A model generated the notes under the pieces. That model saw nothing but the letters and a program-made list of their open reading frames with translations, was not told the origin of the DNA and did no database searches. A stretch of DNA of 64,000 bases from Candidatus Roseilinea sp. (GTDB lineage Bacteria; Chloroflexota; Anaerolineae; J036; Brachytrichaceae), in NCBI GenBank assembly GCA_025998955.1, contig AP024676.1, positions 3,596,001 through 3,660,000 of the forward strand, in the 5' to 3' direction. Positions 25,697-34,784 of the stretch are shown piece by piece. Positions within the stretch are counted from its first letter, which is position 1, and each line of letters starts with the position of its first letter. Both the position numbers and the translations under genes were made by a program.

Positions 25697-28426
25697 TCAG
25701 GTGTTGAGGATACCCAGCGCGCGGGCCCGGACGACGGCCTCGCGCCGGCCGGCGACGCCCAGCTTGCGGTAGATGTTGGCTGTGTGTTTGGACACGGTCA
25801 GCCGCGAGATGCAGAGTGCTTCGGCGATTTCTTTGTCCGTTCGGCGTTTGTTCAGGAGTTCAAGCACTTCGACTTCGCGCTGGGTTAGGTTGGTGGCGGG
25901 CCGGACGCGCATGCTCTGGCCGGCGGGCGTAGCTATGGGCGTCGCCGAGCCGTGGAATGCGCTGAGCACGCTGGTGAGGTATGACTCACGAAGACCATAG
26001 TGCGCAGCGCGCGTCGCTAGCCGCTGTATTACCTCGTGCACATCTGGTCCCAGGTCGGCAAAATAGCAAATGATCCTGCCGTGCTGGCCGATTCTCATCG
26101 CATCGGCCATGAGTTGAAGCGCCTCACCACAACGGTTCTGCGCATACAGCAACGACGCTTGCACGGCCAGGATTCTGGCCAACGGGAGAGTAAAGTGCCA
26201 CGCCTCGGCTGCGCTGCGCAGCTCATGCACGAGCACCGTCGCTTCGGCCAACGCCTCAGGAGAGCGCTGGGCGATCAGGATTTGCGCCCGTGTCAGATCG
26301 GGGATGTCGTTGAACAAGAGCGTGGCCGAGTTGCGCATCGGGAATGACGACCGGACCCACGCCATTGCGCCGGCAATATCGCCGCGCAGCAAGCGCAGCC
26401 GCGCTGCTGTTGCATCAATCCGGTTCCAGATCTCCACCGACTGCACCGGGCGTGCGAGCGTCCGCAGTACATCCAGCGCTGCATCGGCGGCATAGGGTTG
26501 CCCGGTCGCCTCGTAGGCAAGTGCCAACTGCGTTTGGGCGTAAATCCGGCAGCGCAAGCCCACTTGTTGACCGTACATGGTGACCACTTCAAGGTGCTCG
26601 ATGGCCCGGTCGAGGTCGTTCATTGCATAGCGCGTCAGACCGACCATCGTGTGTCCCCAGCCTATGGTGACCATTAGCCCGATTGCTTCGGCTGCTGCGA
26701 CATGTCGCTCGGCAATTGCGTTTGCTTGAGCGACTTCCCCAGCCAAGAAAGCGACGATCCACTGGTTGTGTAGGATACGCAGCGTGAACGAGCTGGGCGT
26801 GCGTGGGCGGGCCGCTTCCTGCCGCAAAAGCGAAGCGGCCTCGGCCGTTCGTCCGGCCATACGCAAGCCCAGCGCCAGGGGGGTGAGCGCTGTGGCGCGG
26901 GCGTAATGATGCGACTCCGGCAACAGGCGGAGGGCGATTTCGGCCGGCTGGATGCAAGCCGATCCCTTCCCTGCATCCAGCATCGCTCGCGCGCGCACCG
27001 CCCAAACGTCGCCCATCGCTGCAGCGCGTTCGTCATCGGTCAACTCGGCGTCGTCTTGCAGCAAACGCTCGGCTTGATCGGCGAGCAGTTCGACGTCGGC
27101 CGTCTCCTGGCGCACGATCTTCAGATAGGAATGGGCCAGCAACAGCCTGGGGCGGCACTGCACAGTCGCGTCGGGCACGCGGTTCAGCCAGCGCTCTAAC
27201 AGGATGATCTCTTCTCGATTGAGCAGCGCGTGCACGTTGTCCTCGATCAAGCGGGCAACGCGATCCACATTGCCTGCGGCTTGGGCGTGCTCCAGCGCTT
27301 CCTCCAGAAAGCCATGCGCGGCCAGCCAATCGCTGGCGCATCTGTGCAGCCGCGCGATTGCCTGAAGGCTCATCCGCGATCGCAATTTATCGCGCAGGAA
27401 GTTGTGAAAGAGGGGATGGAAGCGTAGCCACTCGCCGGCGCCATCGAGCAAGATCAGAAATAGGTTTCGCCGTTTGACTTCGTCCACCAGCGCCTGGCTG
27501 TCGGGAGCGTCGTCGTGAACGGCGGCTGGGTCGCACATGCGCAACGCGTCGCACAATGCGGCGCAGAACTGGTCGGGTAGCGCTGCGCGCAACAGGAAGT
27601 CTTGAACTGCAGGCGGCAACCGATCGAAGACCTCGTTCGTCAAATAGTCCGTGACATGTGCTCCGCGCTGAAAGGCGTGGGGTTGTGGGTCGCCGGCGAC
27701 CGTTGACGAGAGCAAAGCTAGGCGCAGGCCGGCCGGCCAGCCTTTCGTTTGATCTTCCAGCGCGCGTATTGAGGCCTCGCTCAGCGGTTGCGACAGGATG
27801 CTGCTAATGAAGGTGCGGATCTCGTCGGGCGAGAACCGCAGATCGGCGGCGCGAATCTCGAGTAAATCATCCGCTGTGCGCATCCGGGCCAGGGGAAGCG
27901 CCGGGTCGCTGCGCGTGACCAGTACGAGATGCAGGTGAGGGGGCAGGTGCGTCGCCACACGCGACATTAACCGAATGATCTCCGGCGATCGGATGAGATG
28001 GAAGTCGTCCAGGACTAGGATCAGTTCGCCCGGCAGTGCGTCGAGTTCGTTGATGCAAATGCTGGTCAGGTCATCCAACGAAGGCAACTGCACCACGCTC
28101 AGGAGCATGGCTGTAGTTGGCATGCTATCGGCATACACGGTGCGCACAGCATAGGCAACGTATGTCAGGAAGACGGCGAGATCGTCGTCGGCCTCGTCCA
28201 ATGACAGCCAGGCAGAAGGGGTCGGCTGCGCGTGCAACCACTGCGCGAGGAGCGTGGTCTTCCCGTAGCCGGCCGGCGCATCCACCAGGATCAGCCTGCG
28301 TGTGAGACCTGCGTCGAGCGCGTGGAGCAGCCGAGGCCGTTCGATCCATGCGGCAGAGACGCGCGGCTTGTACAGCTTGGTCAGCAACAGCGTCGGTTTG
28401 ACCGACGGGTTGTCGTCCATCAACAT
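25697..28426 (-). CDS. MalT-like LuxR-family ATP-dependent regulator (LAL type)
   Basis: A 909-residue STAND regulator. The N-terminal NB-ARC-like ATPase has Walker A DAPAGYGKTTLLAQWL near residue 50 and Walker B LILVLDDFHLI near 145. A long helical TPR-like arm follows, which in MalT senses ligand. The C-terminal LuxR helix-turn-helix is at about 845-900: LTQREVEVLELLNKRRTDKEIAEALCISRLTVSKHTANIYRKLGV. The start is at 28426 (MLMDD) or two codons later. It is divergent from the coiled-coil membrane protein at 28556, with a 129-bp gap. The inducer and targets cannot be inferred; no sugar operon is adjacent. Confidence 0.92.
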   Translation of the reverse strand: MLMDDNPSVKPTLLLTKLYKPRVSAAWIERPRLLHALDAGLTRRLILVDAPAGYGKTTLLAQWLHAQPTPSAWLSLDEADDDLAVFLTYVAYAVRTVYADSMPTTAMLLSVVQLPSLDDLTSICINELDALPGELILVLDDFHLIRSPEIIRLMSRVATHLPPHLHLVLVTRSDPALPLARMRTADDLLEIRAADLRFSPDEIRTFISSILSQPLSEASIRALEDQTKGWPAGLRLALLSSTVAGDPQPHAFQRGAHVTDYLTNEVFDRLPPAVQDFLLRAALPDQFCAALCDALRMCDPAAVHDDAPDSQALVDEVKRRNLFLILLDGAGEWLRFHPLFHNFLRDKLRSRMSLQAIARLHRCASDWLAAHGFLEEALEHAQAAGNVDRVARLIEDNVHALLNREEIILLERWLNRVPDATVQCRPRLLLAHSYLKIVRQETADVELLADQAERLLQDDAELTDDERAAAMGDVWAVRARAMLDAGKGSACIQPAEIALRLLPESHHYARATALTPLALGLRMAGRTAEAASLLRQEAARPRTPSSFTLRILHNQWIVAFLAGEVAQANAIAERHVAAAEAIGLMVTIGWGHTMVGLTRYAMNDLDRAIEHLEVVTMYGQQVGLRCRIYAQTQLALAYEATGQPYAADAALDVLRTLARPVQSVEIWNRIDATAARLRLLRGDIAGAMAWVRSSFPMRNSATLLFNDIPDLTRAQILIAQRSPEALAEATVLVHELRSAAEAWHFTLPLARILAVQASLLYAQNRCGEALQLMADAMRIGQHGRIICYFADLGPDVHEVIQRLATRAAHYGLRESYLTSVLSAFHGSATPIATPAGQSMRVRPATNLTQREVEVLELLNKRRTDKEIAEALCISRLTVSKHTANIYRKLGVAGRREAVVRARALGILNT

Positions 28427-28555
28427 CGTGGCAATGCAAACTTACAGCCCGAATCGGAACAACGTTGCCGAAATAATACACCCGTGTTTGAAAATGAGAT
28501 GAAGACTCCGCGATTTGCAAACCGTCGAGTAGCGCATCGTTGAGAATAGGCCTTG

Positions 28556-29314
28556 ATGGACATTTTGAAGAAACTACTCGCTGTGTTGGCGATGATCCTG
28601 GCCGTCATCGGCTTGGTGATTTGCGTCGCCGGCGTTATCGGCGCATGGGCGCTCAACGCGCCGGCCAAACAGACGACTGCCGGCGCGTTGGCTGCCGTCG
28701 AGGCCTACAGCGCGTTGGGGGGTGAGGCCGCACGGACGGTCGGTAGCAGTGTTGGTGAGATCAGATCCGTAGCGGATCAGGTGAATCAGGCGCTGGCGGG
28801 CGCATCCGGCAACGACCAGGCACGGTTGCTCGCGTTGGTTCAGGCGCGCCTCGATGAGACCGTTGCACCCAGGCTGGCGCGTGCCACAGAGACGGCGCGC
28901 ACCATCGAGCAGACTGCGCTCAGCATCAACCAAACGCTCGAGTCGGTCAACCGGTTGCCGGGCGTCAACGTACCGACCTTCGGTGACGAGTTGCAAATCG
29001 TTGGCGCGCGTCTACGCGATGTCGCGACCGCCATAGAGAGCGTGCGCCTGACGTTGGCCGAGTCGAACCTCGACAAGGTGCGCCTACAAGCAGCGACCGA
29101 TCAGACAATAACCCAGCTTGGCGCTGTGGAAGCGTCGCTCGGCGTCGCGCAAACCCAGCTCGAGGCGCTGTCTGCTGCGTCGGCCGAGATCAAGGTACGC
29201 GTGCCCGGCTGGTTCGATAGCCTCAGCCTGATCGCCTCGCTGCTGTTCATCCTGTTCGGCCTCGGGCAGGTCTTCCTCTTCAAGGCCGGGTTAGATGGAG
29301 TCAGGCGCGCCTAA
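28556..29314 (+). CDS. Bitopic membrane protein with long coiled coil
   Basis: A 252-residue protein starting at the ATG at 28556; a TTG one codon earlier is possible. An N-terminal TM (LLAVLAMILAVIGLVICVAGVIGAW) is followed by about 170 residues of heptad-like, Gln/Ala/Thr-rich helix (IRSVADQVNQALAG, TARTIEQTALSINQTLESVNRL, SVRLTLAESNLDKVRLQAATDQTITQLGAVEASL), and a C-terminal TM (LSLIASLLFILFGLGQVFLF). The central part is likely outside the membrane. The layout recalls structural or stator-like proteins. No family is recognised. Confidence 0.65.
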   Translation: MDILKKLLAVLAMILAVIGLVICVAGVIGAWALNAPAKQTTAGALAAVEAYSALGGEAARTVGSSVGEIRSVADQVNQALAGASGNDQARLLALVQARLDETVAPRLARATETARTIEQTALSINQTLESVNRLPGVNVPTFGDELQIVGARLRDVATAIESVRLTLAESNLDKVRLQAATDQTITQLGAVEASLGVAQTQLEALSAASAEIKVRVPGWFDSLSLIASLLFILFGLGQVFLFKAGLDGVRRA

Positions 29315-29332
29315 TTGAGTTGGAGAGAGGGT

Positions 29333-30148
29333 TCACGTCCACGCGCGCCGGCGCAGCTCGCGCGGCGCACAGCCGTAGCGTTGCTTGATGAGCCGCGAGA
29401 AATGGAATGGCGTCTGAAAGCCGCACTGCGCGGCGATCTCGCCTACCGGCAGGCCGCTCTGAATGAGCAATTGCACGCCGCGGCGGGCGCGCGCGTCCCA
29501 GGTATAGCGCATCGGCGTGGTGTGTAGATGCCGGCGGAAGAGCTTGATGAGGTGAGCCGGCGAGACGTTAGCAGCGCGTGCGACCTCGTCCAGCGTGATC
29601 GGCCGCGACAGATTAGCTTCGATGAATCGTTGCGCTCTTACCACGGCTTCGGGGGTGAGCGAATGCAGCGCGGCGCGTTCGGCCTCGAAGGCATAGGCGT
29701 GTAGCGCGCTCAAGCCCAGTTGAATCAGCAACGCCTGGGCCGAGGGCAGATCGCTCGGCGCGAACGACAGCCCCATCTCGATCAAGCCGTGCAAGCGCGG
29801 CGTGATGGGCAGGCAGAACGGCGTCGCGGCCAACGCCTCGCGCAACGACACGTCCACCAGCGATGGGTGCACGGCGCACCAGGTGTGATGCGTCTGTGCC
29901 GCGGCGGCAAAGTGAAAACACTCGGCGTGCCCGGGTCGCATCAATGCGATGTGCTGGCCGGGCAAGTAGCGCAGCTCCTCATCCACTTGGATGTGCGCTT
30001 CACCCTCGTAGATCGCCACCAATTGGAAGTCCTGCTGCACGCGCGGGCCGCATTGGCCGCCCGGCCGGTAGGTCACGTCACCGAAAGCGACGGCGCCCGA
30101 GGCGCAGATGCGATGAACGCTAGATAAATTCCGAATCAGCGCAGACAT
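29333..30148 (-). CDS. AraC-family transcriptional regulator
   Basis: A 271-residue regulator. An N-terminal cupin-like sensing domain (CGPRVQQDFQLVAIYEGEAHIQVDEELRYLPGQHIALMRPGHAE) is followed by the two-HTH AraC domain: RPITLDEVARAANVSPAHLIKLFRRHLHTTPMRYTWDARARRGVQLL and LPVGEIAAQCGFQTPFHFSRLIKQRYGCAPRELR. It is divergent from the phytanoyl-CoA dioxygenase-like gene with only 35 bp between the starts. It most likely controls that gene. Confidence 0.92.
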   Translation of the reverse strand: MSALIRNLSSVHRICASGAVAFGDVTYRPGGQCGPRVQQDFQLVAIYEGEAHIQVDEELRYLPGQHIALMRPGHAECFHFAAAAQTHHTWCAVHPSLVDVSLREALAATPFCLPITPRLHGLIEMGLSFAPSDLPSAQALLIQLGLSALHAYAFEAERAALHSLTPEAVVRAQRFIEANLSRPITLDEVARAANVSPAHLIKLFRRHLHTTPMRYTWDARARRGVQLLIQSGLPVGEIAAQCGFQTPFHFSRLIKQRYGCAPRELRRRAWT

Positions 30149-30183
30149 GGCGCGCGCGAAAGAAACGTGCTATCAAGTCTCGC

Positions 30184-31212
30184 ATGTCCATACGAGAAGC
30201 ACAAACCGATTCGCTCGACCCGCGCGTTCCCTTCCCACCTTTCGGCTCATGGAAAGCCGGACGGCCCGCCGGCTGGTTCGATCTGCCCATGACGCCTGAC
30301 AAGGTGCAGTTCTACAGGGACAACGGCTTCCTGGTGATCGAGGACGGTGCCGATCCCGATGTGTTGCACAATTTAATCCGCGAGACGGTGGCGCTGTGCC
30401 GCGGCGATCGCGGGCCGATCAAGGGCGTCACGCCGGCCGATCCCAGCGAGAGCGACGACGACGTCATGCGCCGCTACTTGTGCATTCACTTTCCACACAA
30501 GCTGTCCAGGGTGATGTACGACGCGCTGTCGTTGCCGGCCATCGTCGCGGTGCTGACCAGCGTGATCGGCCCGAACGTCAAGTGCATGCAGAGCATGCTG
30601 TTCATCAAAGCCAGCGGTAAGCCCGGCCAGGCCTGGCATCAGGACGAGTTCTACATCCCTACGCGCGACCGCTCGCTCACCGGCGCGTGGATCGCCATGG
30701 ACGACGCCACGGTCGAGAACGGCTGCCTATGGGTGATCCCTGGCTCGCACAAGCACGGCATCCTCTGGCCACAGCACCAGCAGCGCGACCCGCGCTTCGA
30801 CTGCGCCGGTGAGGCGACCCTGTTTCCCTACACCGATGCCGACGCCGTGCCGGTGGAGGTAAAAGCCGGCAGCATCGTGTTCTTCAACGGCTATCTGCTG
30901 CACCGCTCGCTGCCGAACTATGCCAGCAGCGGCTACCGGCGCGCGCTGGTGAACCACTACATGAGCGCCGAGTCGCTGTTGCCGTGGCATTGGGGCGACA
31001 AGCCCTATGGCTCGATCGCCGGCCTCGACTATCGCGACATCGTGATGATCGCGGGCGTGGATCCATATGCGTGGAAAGGGATCGAGGAGCGCGCGGCGGC
31101 GCACGTGCGGCCCAGCGGCGAAGGCGGCTGCGGCAACATCGAGCGCAACATCGAGGCGCTCAAGTTCCGCAACATGGTGCTGCTGGCCGAGGACGACGAT
31201 CACGATCATTAA
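30184..31212 (+). CDS. Phytanoyl-CoA dioxygenase (PhyH) family Fe(II)/2-oxoglutarate oxygenase
   Basis: A 342-residue protein with the 2-His-1-carboxylate iron site: HQDEFYIPTRD (His and Asp) and NGYLLHRSLPNYASSGYRRALVNHYM (distal His, plus the Arg that binds 2-oxoglutarate). FYRDNGFLVIEDGADPDVLHNLI is the usual family N-terminus, and the sequence DATVENGCLWVIPGSHKHG is strongly conserved in PhyH oxygenases. The annotated start may be 35 codons early: an internal ATG at 30289 matches the family start, but it has no good ribosome site. The substrate is unknown. The adjacent AraC regulator suggests an inducible catabolic role. Confidence 0.9.
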   Translation: MSIREAQTDSLDPRVPFPPFGSWKAGRPAGWFDLPMTPDKVQFYRDNGFLVIEDGADPDVLHNLIRETVALCRGDRGPIKGVTPADPSESDDDVMRRYLCIHFPHKLSRVMYDALSLPAIVAVLTSVIGPNVKCMQSMLFIKASGKPGQAWHQDEFYIPTRDRSLTGAWIAMDDATVENGCLWVIPGSHKHGILWPQHQQRDPRFDCAGEATLFPYTDADAVPVEVKAGSIVFFNGYLLHRSLPNYASSGYRRALVNHYMSAESLLPWHWGDKPYGSIAGLDYRDIVMIAGVDPYAWKGIEERAAAHVRPSGEGGCGNIERNIEALKFRNMVLLAEDDDHDH

Positions 31213-31216
31213 CGCG

Positions 31217-31800
31217 CCCGGCGACTGAAGTTGCGGGCAACCGGAAGCGAAGTCGCCTTGCGGCGACTGAGAAGCTGCCGCTCGAGCCGGCGCAGGCCGG
31301 CTTGGCCATGGGTTGCGCGCGGATTCATCCGCCGCGCGGTGTCGAAGTCGCCCTGCGGCGAGTGGGGAGTGTTGATATGGGCGGCGCGGCGTTTGCCGCC
31401 CGGCGACTGAAGTCGCGGGCAACCGGAAGCGAAGTCGCCTTGCGGCGACTGGGAAGCTGCCGCTCAAGCCGGCGCAGGCCGGCTTGGCCATGGGTTGCGC
31501 GCGGATTCATCCGCCGCGCGGTGTCGAAGTCGCCCTGCGGCGAGTGGGGAGTGTTGATATGGGCGGCGCGGCGTTTGCCGCCCGGCGACTGAAGTCGCGG
31601 GCAACCGGAAGCGAAGTCGCCCTGCGGCGACTGAGAAGTTGCCGCTCAAGCCGGCGCAAGCCGGCTTCGCCATGGGTTGCGCGCGGATTCATCCGCCGCG
31701 CGGTGTCGAAGTCGCCCTGCGGCGAGTGGGGAGTTGTTGCTCAAGCTGGCGCAGGCCGGCTTCGCCATGGGTTGCGCGCGGTTTACAACCGCCGCGTACA
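31217..31800. repeat. REP-like array: three 182-bp hairpin units upstream of RAYT
   Basis: Units begin at 31217, 31399 and 31581, an exact 182-bp period, nearly identical. The third stops around 31735 and is followed by a variant half-copy reaching 31800. Each unit carries several hairpins: GCGAC-TGAA-GTCGC, GTCGCC-CTGC-GGCGAC, AGCCGG/CCGGCT, GCGCGGAT/ATCCGC and GGGCGGC/GCCGCCC. The segment beside the transposase gene ends with GCGGTT-TAC-AACCGC. Long open frames across it are artefacts of repeat periodicity. Confidence 0.9.
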
Positions 31801-31808
31801 ATCGCAAC

Positions 31809-32227
31809 ATGCGTGCGCCCTACACGCAACTCTTTGTCCATCTCGTGTGGGCGACATGGGATCGGCTGCCGCTTATCCGCCCAGAAGATGAATCCCGCCT
31901 CTACTCCGCCATCTTTGCTAAGTGCGAGGAGCTGCACTGCAAAGCAATCGCTGTCAATGGGGTGTCTGACCATGTGCACGCGCTCATCCGTATCCCTGCA
32001 ACGATCACTATCGCGGACTTGGTCAAACACATCAAAGGCTCAACATCGCACTTGATGAATCATGAGACGCTCCACAACGTCAGTTCAAATGGCAGGGTGC
32101 ATACGGCGCTTTCAGCGTCAGCAAGACGGCGATAGATAAAGTGGCTGACTATGTGCGCAGTCAGAAGCAGCGCCACGCTGGCGGGCAGTTGATTGGCGAA
32201 CTTGAACGATGTGAGGTGGACGAATGA
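31809..32227 (+). pseudogene. REP-associated tyrosine transposase (RAYT, Y1/HUH), frameshifted
   Basis: The first frame, from the ATG at 31809, reads MRAPYTQLFVHLVWATWDRLP, a typical RAYT/IS200-like start, and continues to GVSDHVHALIRIPATITIADLVKHIKG, which holds the HUH pair (HVH). After NHETL the frame is lost. The other frame continues QFKWQGAYGAFSVSKTAIDKVADYVRSQKQRHAGG to the TGA at 32225, and contains the likely catalytic Tyr. Restoring one C in the CTCCAC run near 32071 joins the halves (HETL-PQRQFKWQ). Either the gene is newly broken or the base is a sequencing error. It is flanked on both sides by the 182-bp repeats it would mobilise. Confidence 0.87.
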
Positions 32228-32293
32228 GCAGGGACGTCATGTCACCCAGCAACCGGGGGTGCCTCGAGCTGAGGTGTTGGTTTGGATGTGGTG

Positions 32294-32605
32294 GGTTGCC
32301 CGGCGACTGAAGTCGCGGGCAACCGGAAGCGAAGTCGCCCTGCGGCGACTGGGAAGCTGCCGCTCAAGCCGGCGCAGGCCGGCTTGGCCATGGGTTGCGC
32401 GCGGATTCATCCGCTACGCGGTGTCGAAGTCGCCCTGCGGCGAGTGGGGAGTGTTGATATGGGCGGCGCGGCGTTTGCCGCCCGGCGACTGAAGTCGCGG
32501 GCAACCGGAAGCGAAGTCGCCTTGCGGCGACTGAGAAGCTGCCGCTCAAGCCGGCGCAGGCCGGCTTCACCATGGGTTGCGCGCGGATTCATCCGCCGTG
32601 CAACG
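32294..32605. repeat. REP-like array: two 182-bp units downstream of RAYT
   Basis: Unit 4 begins at 32299 and unit 5 at 32481, the same 182-bp period and sequence as the upstream array. Unit 5 breaks off near 32603, inside a phzF remnant. The first hairpin (32294-32324) has a long stem GGTTGCCC-GCGAC / GTCGC-GGGCAACC with one bulged G. Orientation is the same as upstream. Confidence 0.88.
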
Positions 32606-32774
32606 TCATGCAACCCTGTCTATCTCTTGACGCGTAAATCCGCCCCCGGTGACCCAGTGCTGTCCCTTGCGAGGCAACGTATTGCTCTGGCGCAATATCC
32701 TTGCCGATCAACCACCGCGCGATGCCCGCATTCAGGCTGCCGGTCACCGGGTCTCGGCGTTGCAAGTTGGTTTT
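32589..32774 (-). pseudogene. PhzF-family isomerase C-terminal remnant
   Basis: The minus-strand frame ending at 32589 reads DPVTGSLNAGIARWLIGKDI, then YVASQGTALGHRGRIYAS, the hallmark C-terminal region of PhzF/YddE-type proteins (DPVTGSA....QG..GR.GRI). Upstream sequence does not continue into a PhzF protein, and the end runs into the truncated repeat unit 5. The family is normally about 260-300 residues, so only roughly the last 55 remain. The repeat array probably broke or replaced the rest. Confidence 0.6.
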
Positions 32775-32809
32775 GAGCGTAGAGGCGCGATATGTGCGCT
32801 TCTACGATT

Positions 32810-34237
32810 TCACCGATGCCGATACACGCCCCAGCCGAGGTACTTGCCCAGGGCCTCGGCCACGGCGTCGGCGCAGCGGCTCATGTTCATCGCCACGTGG
32901 TGCTCGAAGCCGTTTTCGCAGATGTAGCGCAGGAGCGCCTGCATGTTCTCCACCTGAACCACGCCGTAGCCCCCGAACGTGCTGAGCGGATCGTCGGTGG
33001 CCACGCCTTCGCCCACGTAGGCTTCGATGCGTCCTCGGAAGTCGTTGGTGCTCACGCGGCAGAAGGTGAACGGCTCGGCCTTTACCCGGCCGTACATCGT
33101 GCCGTAGGTGTTCTCCGCACCCACCGTGCCGGCGATGATCTCCTGATAGTCCATCACCGGGATGTCGGTGAACACCTGCGCCGGCAGATTCGAGCAGTGG
33201 AACACCACGGCCTTGTTCGGGTCGTCGCCGTAGTTGTTGTTCCAGTCCACCAGCGCGCTGGGTTTGCCGCTGGCCAGCGCCATGGCGTACATGCCGACCA
33301 CGCCGGCCACGTCGGTCTCGCACGCGCTGCTCTGCAGCCGGTCGCTCATCATGCTCATGATCGTGCACGGCACGACGCCAAAATACTCCTCCATCGAAGT
33401 CCAGCACTGGATGGCCGTCATGTCGAGCTGCGTGTCGTCCATCCAACGCTCGATGACGACGCCGAGCTTGGCCATCTTGGTCAGCGCCTCCGCCGGCACG
33501 TTCGGGCCGACCCTAGCGTAGGCGCGGATGCGGTCGAGGTAGGCCTTGACCGCCGGATCGTCGTCGCGCAATTTGCCGATGCGCCCGAAAGCCTCGCTCA
33601 AGTCCAGCGTCTCGACGCTGATGCCGCTCAGCTCGAACAGCTTCTCGCTGTAACGCACTGTGTTGAAGGCCTGTGGGCGCGCGCCGAGCGCGCCGACGCG
33701 CGCGTGCTTTAGCCCCTTCACCACGCGGCAGGTGCCGACGAAGCTGCGTAGGTCGGCCTTGAAGCTCTCGCTATCTGGATCACAGGTGTGCAGCGTGGTC
33801 AGCGAAAACTTGATGCCATACTGCGTGAGGTTGTTGCACACGCTCATCTTGCCGCAGAAGCTATCGCGCCGGTCGGCGATGGTCATCTTGGCGGCGTCAT
33901 CGTTGAACGCGTGCACCAGCACCGGCACGTCCAGGTCGGCCCAGCGGATGGTGTTGGCGACGGCGCGCTCGTCGCCGAAGTTGGGCAACGTGACCAGGAT
34001 GCCGTCAATCTCATCGCGGTGCTGCCGGAACAGGTCGGCATACAGCCGTGCCTCGTTCATGCTCTCGACCGAGCCATAGGCCGTCGCATCCTCCGGCGCG
34101 ATGACCGCCTCGATGCCCAGTTCGCTCAGCGTGTGGAGCACGGCCTTGCGGCCTTCGACGCACAGATGTTTGGGGAAGAACCCTCGGTTGCCGACGATCA
34201 CGCCGAGGGTGGGTCGTTTGTTTGTGACTGGTGCCAT
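32810..34237 (-). CDS. L-fucose/L-arabinose isomerase-family protein
   Basis: A 475-residue protein with the fucose/arabinose isomerase fold layout. An N-terminal Rossmann-like part (LGVIVGNRGFFPKHLCVEGRKAVLHTLSELGIEAVI, GILVTLPNFGDERAVANTIRWADLDVPVLVHAFNDD) is followed by a central domain with CWTSMEEYFGVVPCTIMSMMSD and SACETDVAGVVGMYAMALAS, and a C-terminal barrel (GYGVVQVENMQALLRYICENGFEHHVAMN). The substrate is not predictable; some relatives act on deoxysugars. No kinase or aldolase is adjacent, so the pathway is unclear. Confidence 0.82.
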   Translation of the reverse strand: MAPVTNKRPTLGVIVGNRGFFPKHLCVEGRKAVLHTLSELGIEAVIAPEDATAYGSVESMNEARLYADLFRQHRDEIDGILVTLPNFGDERAVANTIRWADLDVPVLVHAFNDDAAKMTIADRRDSFCGKMSVCNNLTQYGIKFSLTTLHTCDPDSESFKADLRSFVGTCRVVKGLKHARVGALGARPQAFNTVRYSEKLFELSGISVETLDLSEAFGRIGKLRDDDPAVKAYLDRIRAYARVGPNVPAEALTKMAKLGVVIERWMDDTQLDMTAIQCWTSMEEYFGVVPCTIMSMMSDRLQSSACETDVAGVVGMYAMALASGKPSALVDWNNNYGDDPNKAVVFHCSNLPAQVFTDIPVMDYQEIIAGTVGAENTYGTMYGRVKAEPFTFCRVSTNDFRGRIEAYVGEGVATDDPLSTFGGYGVVQVENMQALLRYICENGFEHHVAMNMSRCADAVAEALGKYLGWGVYRHR

Positions 34238-34346
34238 AGCACAATAGGTTTAGTTGACCTATGGCAACTTGGCAAGTGCGGTTATCACCACTTTACCTCC
34301 TGCACGCCCGGTCATCCACGGTGAGCGCTGCTCGTTCTCGCGCGTT

Positions 34347-34673
34347 TCATTGCGTCTCCGCCTCCAACTGCTCGATGGCGTCCAGGATCGTCACGAATTT
34401 CTCGCCGAACGGCGTGAGGCGATACTCGACGCGCGGCGGCACCTCCGGATAAGCCAGCCGTTCGAGGATGCCATAGCTGACCAGCTTCTTCAGCCGCTCG
34501 TTCATCACCTTGGTCGTCAGGCCGGGGATGCCGCGCTCCAACGCGCCGGGTCGGCATATCCCTCGACGCACATGCTGCAAGATCGCCAGCGACCATTTGC
34601 AACCGATGACGTCCTCCACCATCCGGCTGACCGGCGTGCGCTGCGTGGGATTCGCAGTCGCGATCGTGCTCAT
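34347..34673 (-). CDS. HxlR-family winged-helix regulator
   Basis: A 108-residue MarR/HxlR-type regulator: VEDVIGCKWSLAILQHVRRGICRPGALERGIPGLTTKVMNERLKKLVSYGILERLAYPEVPPRVEYRLTPFGEKF, with the GxKW and GLTxKVMNERLKKL helix-turn-helix pattern of HxlR. It is divergent from the protoglobin gene, with 111 bp between the starts. Many HxlR regulators respond to redox or electrophile stress and control the adjacent gene, so protoglobin is the likely target. Confidence 0.92.
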   Translation of the reverse strand: MSTIATANPTQRTPVSRMVEDVIGCKWSLAILQHVRRGICRPGALERGIPGLTTKVMNERLKKLVSYGILERLAYPEVPPRVEYRLTPFGEKFVTILDAIEQLEAETQ

Positions 34674-34784
34674 CTCGCCAATCCTTACCGTTTCGTGCCC
34701 AGGTTACCGAATTGTGCCTGCTTGAATCGCCGGCGCTTCTCGTTAGGCTATTGCACGGAGATTTTAACAACAGAGGTGAGTGCC

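Noticed and set aside
31217-32605. CRISPR array
   Set aside because: The repeat period is 182 bp, with no constant-length unique spacers between short repeats; the units are identical throughout and contain hairpins. No cas genes are nearby.
31217-32605. Proteins encoded by the long open frames across the repeats
   Set aside because: They repeat the same peptide with the period of the DNA and have no ribosome sites or family matches.
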